This document shows positions 61,473 to 64,000 of a stretch of 64,000 bases of DNA, piece after piece. The notes beneath the pieces are model-generated. The model worked only from the letters and a program-made list of their open reading frames with translations. It was not told the origin of the DNA and ran no database searches. Source of the stretch: Streptomyces endocoffeicus (GTDB lineage: Bacteria; Actinomycetota; Actinomycetes; Streptomycetales; Streptomycetaceae); contig NZ_JAERRG010000002.1 in the NCBI RefSeq assembly GCF_016741935.1, positions 62,001 to 126,000 of the forward strand, written 5' to 3'. How positions within the stretch are numbered: position 1 is the stretch's first letter; the number at the start of each line of letters is the position of its first letter. Made by a program: the position numbers and the translations under genes.

Positions 61473-62387
61473 TCAGCCCGTGCGGCGCGGCCAGAGGTCG
61501 CTCAGGAGCCGCACCGTCTCGGTGATGGCGGGGCGGCGGGCCGCGCCCGGACGCCACAGGGCGTACAGCCGCCGCACCGGGACCGGCTCCAGGGGCAGCG
61601 CCAGCACCCCGTCCGGCAGCGGACCGCGCCCCAGCCGGGGCATCAGCGCGACGCCGAGACCGGCCGCCACCAGGGCGATCTGGGTGTGGTTCTCCGCCGC
61701 CTGATACGCCAGGTCCGGCTCATGGCCCGAGGCCCGCAGCGTACGGACCAGCCAGTCATGGCACACCGACCCCGGCGGCTGGCAGATCCACCGTTGGCCC
61801 GGCAGGTCCTCGCGGCGCAGCGGGCGCCGTGCGGCCACCCGGGCCAGCGGATGTCCGGCCGGGACGAGCAGATCGCACAGGTCCTCCCCGATGGCCGCCC
61901 GTTCCTGCCCCTCCGGGGCGGGCAGCGGGGCGATGTCCCAGTCATGGGCCACCGCCAGGTCGATGACCCCCTGCGCCACCAGATCCACCGACAGATGCGG
62001 GTCCACTTCGAGCAACCGGGCGTCCAGGGAGGGGTGTTCGGCCAGGAGCGCGGCCAGCACCACGGGCATCAGCCCGCGCGCCGCCGAGGCGAAGGCGCCG
62101 ATCACCACCCGGCCCGTCGGCTGTCCGCGCCGCTCCTCCAGAGTGGTCTCGGCCTCCTCGACGATGGCGAGCAGCTGCTGGGCGGTGGCGGCCAGATGGC
62201 GGGCCGCGTCGGTCAGCGCGATGCCCCGGCCCTGCCGCTCCAGCAGGGTCGTCCGGGTCTCCCGCTCCAACTTGGCGATCTGCTGCGACACGGCGGACGG
62301 GGTGTAGCCGAGCGCGATCGCGGCGGCGCTGACCGAGCCGTGCACGGACACCGCGTGCAGAGCCCGCAGCCGGCCCAGATCCAGCAC
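61473..62387 (-). CDS. LysR-family regulator
   Basis: A 304-aa LysR protein. HTH: LGRLRALHAVSVHGSVSAAA, IALGYTPSAVSQQIAKLERE. Effector domain: GRVVIGAFASAARGLMPVVL, and LAYQAAENHTQIALVAAGLG near the C-terminal ligand cleft. GTG 62387 is the start (GGAGGAGGG 6-8 nt upstream). It is divergent from the EamA transporter, its likely target. The gap to the glycosyltransferase (61271-61472) holds no supported gene. Confidence 0.93.
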   Translation of the reverse strand: MLDLGRLRALHAVSVHGSVSAAAIALGYTPSAVSQQIAKLERETRTTLLERQGRGIALTDAARHLAATAQQLLAIVEEAETTLEERRGQPTGRVVIGAFASAARGLMPVVLAALLAEHPSLDARLLEVDPHLSVDLVAQGVIDLAVAHDWDIAPLPAPEGQERAAIGEDLCDLLVPAGHPLARVAARRPLRREDLPGQRWICQPPGSVCHDWLVRTLRASGHEPDLAYQAAENHTQIALVAAGLGVALMPRLGRGPLPDGVLALPLEPVPVRRLYALWRPGAARRPAITETVRLLSDLWPRRTG

Positions 62388-62484
62388 AGTTCGCCCTCCT
62401 CCTCGCACCTTTAACCGTTACTGCATCCAAGCATGAAGACATCCGCGCTGGTGCTACAAGGTCCGGGCGGCTGATCCTCGACCC

Positions 62485-63618
62485 ATGCGACCGACGCAAC
62501 CCGTGCGACCTGTACACATAGCCCTCGCCGTGCTGGTCACGGCCCTGTGGGGGGTCAACTTCGTGGTCATCGAGGTGGGCCTCGACCACTTCCCGCCCCT
62601 GCTCTTCTGCGCCCTGCGGTTCCTGGTGGCCGCGCTGCCCGCCGTCTTCCTGGTCGGCCCGCCGAGGGTCGCCTGGCGATGGATCCTGGGGGTGGGGCTG
62701 GCCCTGGGCGTGGCGAAGTTCGGGCTGCTGTTCATCGGGATGCATGAGGGGATGCCCGCCGGGCTGTCCTCGCTGGTGCTGCAGATCCAGGCGGTGTTCA
62801 CGGCGCTGTTCGCGGCCGTCGTCCTCGCCGAACGCCCCGGCCGGCGGCGGCTGCTGGGCATGGCCGTCGCCCTCGTAGGGATCGCGGTGGCCGCCGTGGA
62901 CGAGGGCACCTCGGGGCCGCTCCTCGGCTTCGTCCTCGTCGTCGCGGCGGCGGCCTTCTGGGGGGTCTCCAACGTCCTCACCCGCAAGGCGGCGCCGCCC
63001 GACGCCCTGAACTTCATGGTGTGGGTGAGCCTGGTGCCGGTGCTGCCGCTGCTCGCGCTCTCGCTGGTGTTCGAGGGCGCGCGGCCCGATGTCGAGGCGC
63101 TGAGCCGGCTCGACTGGGCCGGGGTGGGCGCGATCGTCTACGTCGCCTGGGTCACCACGGTGTTCGGCTTCGGGGTCTGGGGCTTTCTGCTGCGCACCTA
63201 CGACGCCTCGGCGGTCGCCCCGTTCTCGCTGCTGGTGCCGGTCTTCGGGATGTCCTCGGCGGCGCTGGTGCTGGGGGAGGGCATCAGCGCACCGCGCTGG
63301 CTGGCGGCGGCGCTGCTGGTGGGCGGCGTGGCGCTGACCTCGCTTCCGGCCGGGAGGCTGGCACGTATGCGCCTCGGGGCGCGCCGCCGCCCCGAGCCGC
63401 CTGAGCCGAGCGATCACGATGGGCCGAGGCGTCAGGATGGGCCGAGCCGTCAGGATGGGCCGAGGCGGACCCCGAGTCCCGAGCTCAGGCCGCGTCGGCG
63501 AGCAGCCGCAGCAGATGCTCCCGGCCCGGGGCCAGCAGCTCCGGGAACGCCCGCGCCTGCGGATACCACCGCTTCTCGTACTCCCAGCACAGCCAGCCGT
63601 CCCAGCCCTCGCGGCTGA
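62485..63618 (+). CDS. EamA/DMT-superfamily transporter
   Basis: A 377-aa membrane protein with ten helices in two EamA repeats (residues 10-135 and 150-285): HIALAVLVTALWGVNFVVIE, LRFLVAALPAVFLV, VVAAAAFWGVSNVLTRKAAP and FSLLVPVFGMSSAALVLGEG. It resembles YdcZ/RhaT-like metabolite or drug exporters. After residue 300 comes a charged Pro/Arg tail (PSDHDGPRRQDGPSRQDGPR) of about 75 residues that runs 134 bp into the convergent TIM-barrel gene, so the original stop may have been lost. It is divergent from LysR. Confidence 0.92.
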   Translation: MRPTQPVRPVHIALAVLVTALWGVNFVVIEVGLDHFPPLLFCALRFLVAALPAVFLVGPPRVAWRWILGVGLALGVAKFGLLFIGMHEGMPAGLSSLVLQIQAVFTALFAAVVLAERPGRRRLLGMAVALVGIAVAAVDEGTSGPLLGFVLVVAAAAFWGVSNVLTRKAAPPDALNFMVWVSLVPVLPLLALSLVFEGARPDVEALSRLDWAGVGAIVYVAWVTTVFGFGVWGFLLRTYDASAVAPFSLLVPVFGMSSAALVLGEGISAPRWLAAALLVGGVALTSLPAGRLARMRLGARRRPEPPEPSDHDGPRRQDGPSRQDGPRRTPSPELRPRRRAAAADAPGPGPAAPGTPAPADTTASRTPSTASRPSPRG

Positions 63619-64000
63619 GCAGCTCCACGCACTCGGTCAGCGGCAGCACCCCCTCGCCCAGCGGCAGCGGGGTGGTGTCCTCAGCCGAGGCGATGTCCTT
63701 GACCTGGACGTAGCCCAGATGAGCGAAGAGCGCCGGATAGCTGGTGGCCGGGTCCTCGCCGCCCAGCCAGGTGTGCATCACATCCCAGATCGCCCCGACG
63801 CTGCCATGACCCACGAGCCCGAGGACCCGGGCCGCGTCGGCGCCCGTCCGGTGCGAGTCGTGGGTCTCGAGCAGCAGCCGTACGCCGAGGTCGGCGGCGC
63901 GGGGCGCGGCCGCCGCGAGCCGCCGGGCGGCCGTGGCGTCGGCCTCCTCCGGACTCTGCTCCCCGCCGCCGGGGAAGACCCGGACATTGCGGGCGCCCAG
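63485..64000 (-). CDS. Sugar-phosphate isomerase/epimerase-like TIM barrel (3' part)
   Basis: The C-terminal 171 residues of an AP-endonuclease-2/xylose-isomerase-like TIM barrel; the start lies beyond the right edge. Metal-binding strands are visible: RLLLETHDSHRTGADAARVL (Glu, His, Asp), GAIWDVMHTWLGGEDPATSY (Asp, His), VQVKDIASAEDTTPLP and the final Glu in GWLCWEYEKRWYPQ. These proteins isomerise or epimerise keto sugars or inositols. Its 3' end overlaps the EamA gene by 134 bp on the opposite strand. The exact substrate cannot be told. Confidence 0.88.
   Translation of the reverse strand: MGARNVRVFPGGGEQSPEEADATAARRLAAAAPRAADLGVRLLLETHDSHRTGADAARVLGLVGHGSVGAIWDVMHTWLGGEDPATSYPALFAHLGYVQVKDIASAEDTTPLPLGEGVLPLTECVELLSREGWDGWLCWEYEKRWYPQARAFPELLAPGREHLLRLLADAA

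Noticed and set aside
61321..61480. A small frame starting MGSLRTAVVGFAAGCVADHL after the glycosyltransferase
   Set aside because: It has a fair ribosome site but turns into Arg/Pro-rich sequence antisense to the LysR gene; coding is not supported.

Overview
The window is high-GC DNA with the codon habits and gene content of a Streptomyces chromosome. It carries adpA with its TTA codon, ornA beside it, leaderless promoters, many secreted hydrolases with Tat/Sec or lipoprotein signals, and XRE/HD and RiPP accessory genes. From about 19.7 to 37.7 kb the gene order looks like the S. coelicolor adpA-ornA / glmS / hexosaminidase / leucine-catabolism neighbourhood. This is a comparison from memory, not a search.

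Layout. 0-3.7 kb: a GH5 cellulase (cut by the window edge) and a CBM2-GH48 exocellulase are divergent across two CebR-like boxes. 3.7-9.3 kb: a leftward cluster holds a Tat/lipoprotein DMFase-beta-like protein, a three-module glycosyltransferase, a tiny secreted four-cysteine protein and a GT2 enzyme coupled to it. 9.5-13.7 kb: small regulators (Clp_N/HTH, STAS, winged helix, MerR), a nucleotidyltransferase and a hydrolase remnant. 13.8-19.3 kb: an accessory island with a PIMT-type graspetide (RiPP) cluster, four overlapping small genes, a frameshifted XRE regulator and an HD phosphohydrolase. Several of its genes carry TTA codons, and the precursor is itself frameshifted. 19.6 kb: tRNA-His.

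19.7-29.2 kb: orn, adpA, a universal stress protein, a possible small RNA, glmS, a DUF4429/SHOCT protein and a GH20 hexosaminidase with a DasR-like site. 29.3-38.6 kb: a leucine/branched-chain acyl-CoA operon (carboxylase beta and alpha, HMG-CoA lyase, acyl-CoA dehydrogenase), its divergent TetR regulator, a second acyl-CoA dehydrogenase and a thioesterase. 38.7-43.2 kb: a phosphatase-like protein, a DEAD-box helicase with a cold-shock protein, and an ArsR/SRPBCC pair. 43.4-50.6 kb: an alpha/beta hydrolase, an acyltransferase, a two-component system, a discoidin-domain remnant, an AraC regulator, and a methionine aminopeptidase facing an XRE repressor. 50.6-51.2 kb: a large array of GC-rich palindromes. 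51.3-64 kb: a fused double ABC exporter, an S37 tripeptidyl aminopeptidase, a GH3 lipoprotein, an MGT-type glycosyltransferase, a LysR/EamA pair and a truncated TIM-barrel isomerase.

How the parts fit. Cellulose use (GH5/GH48, CebR) and chitin/peptidoglycan amino-sugar use (GH20, GH3, glmS, DasR) are the sugar-responsive parts. AdpA/bldA is the developmental layer: TTA codons occur in adpA, the GH5 enzyme, an AraC regulator and three RiPP-island genes. The liu-type operon feeds leucine carbon to acetyl-CoA and acetoacetate. The least described parts are the glycosyltransferase/secreted-protein cluster and the partly decayed graspetide island.
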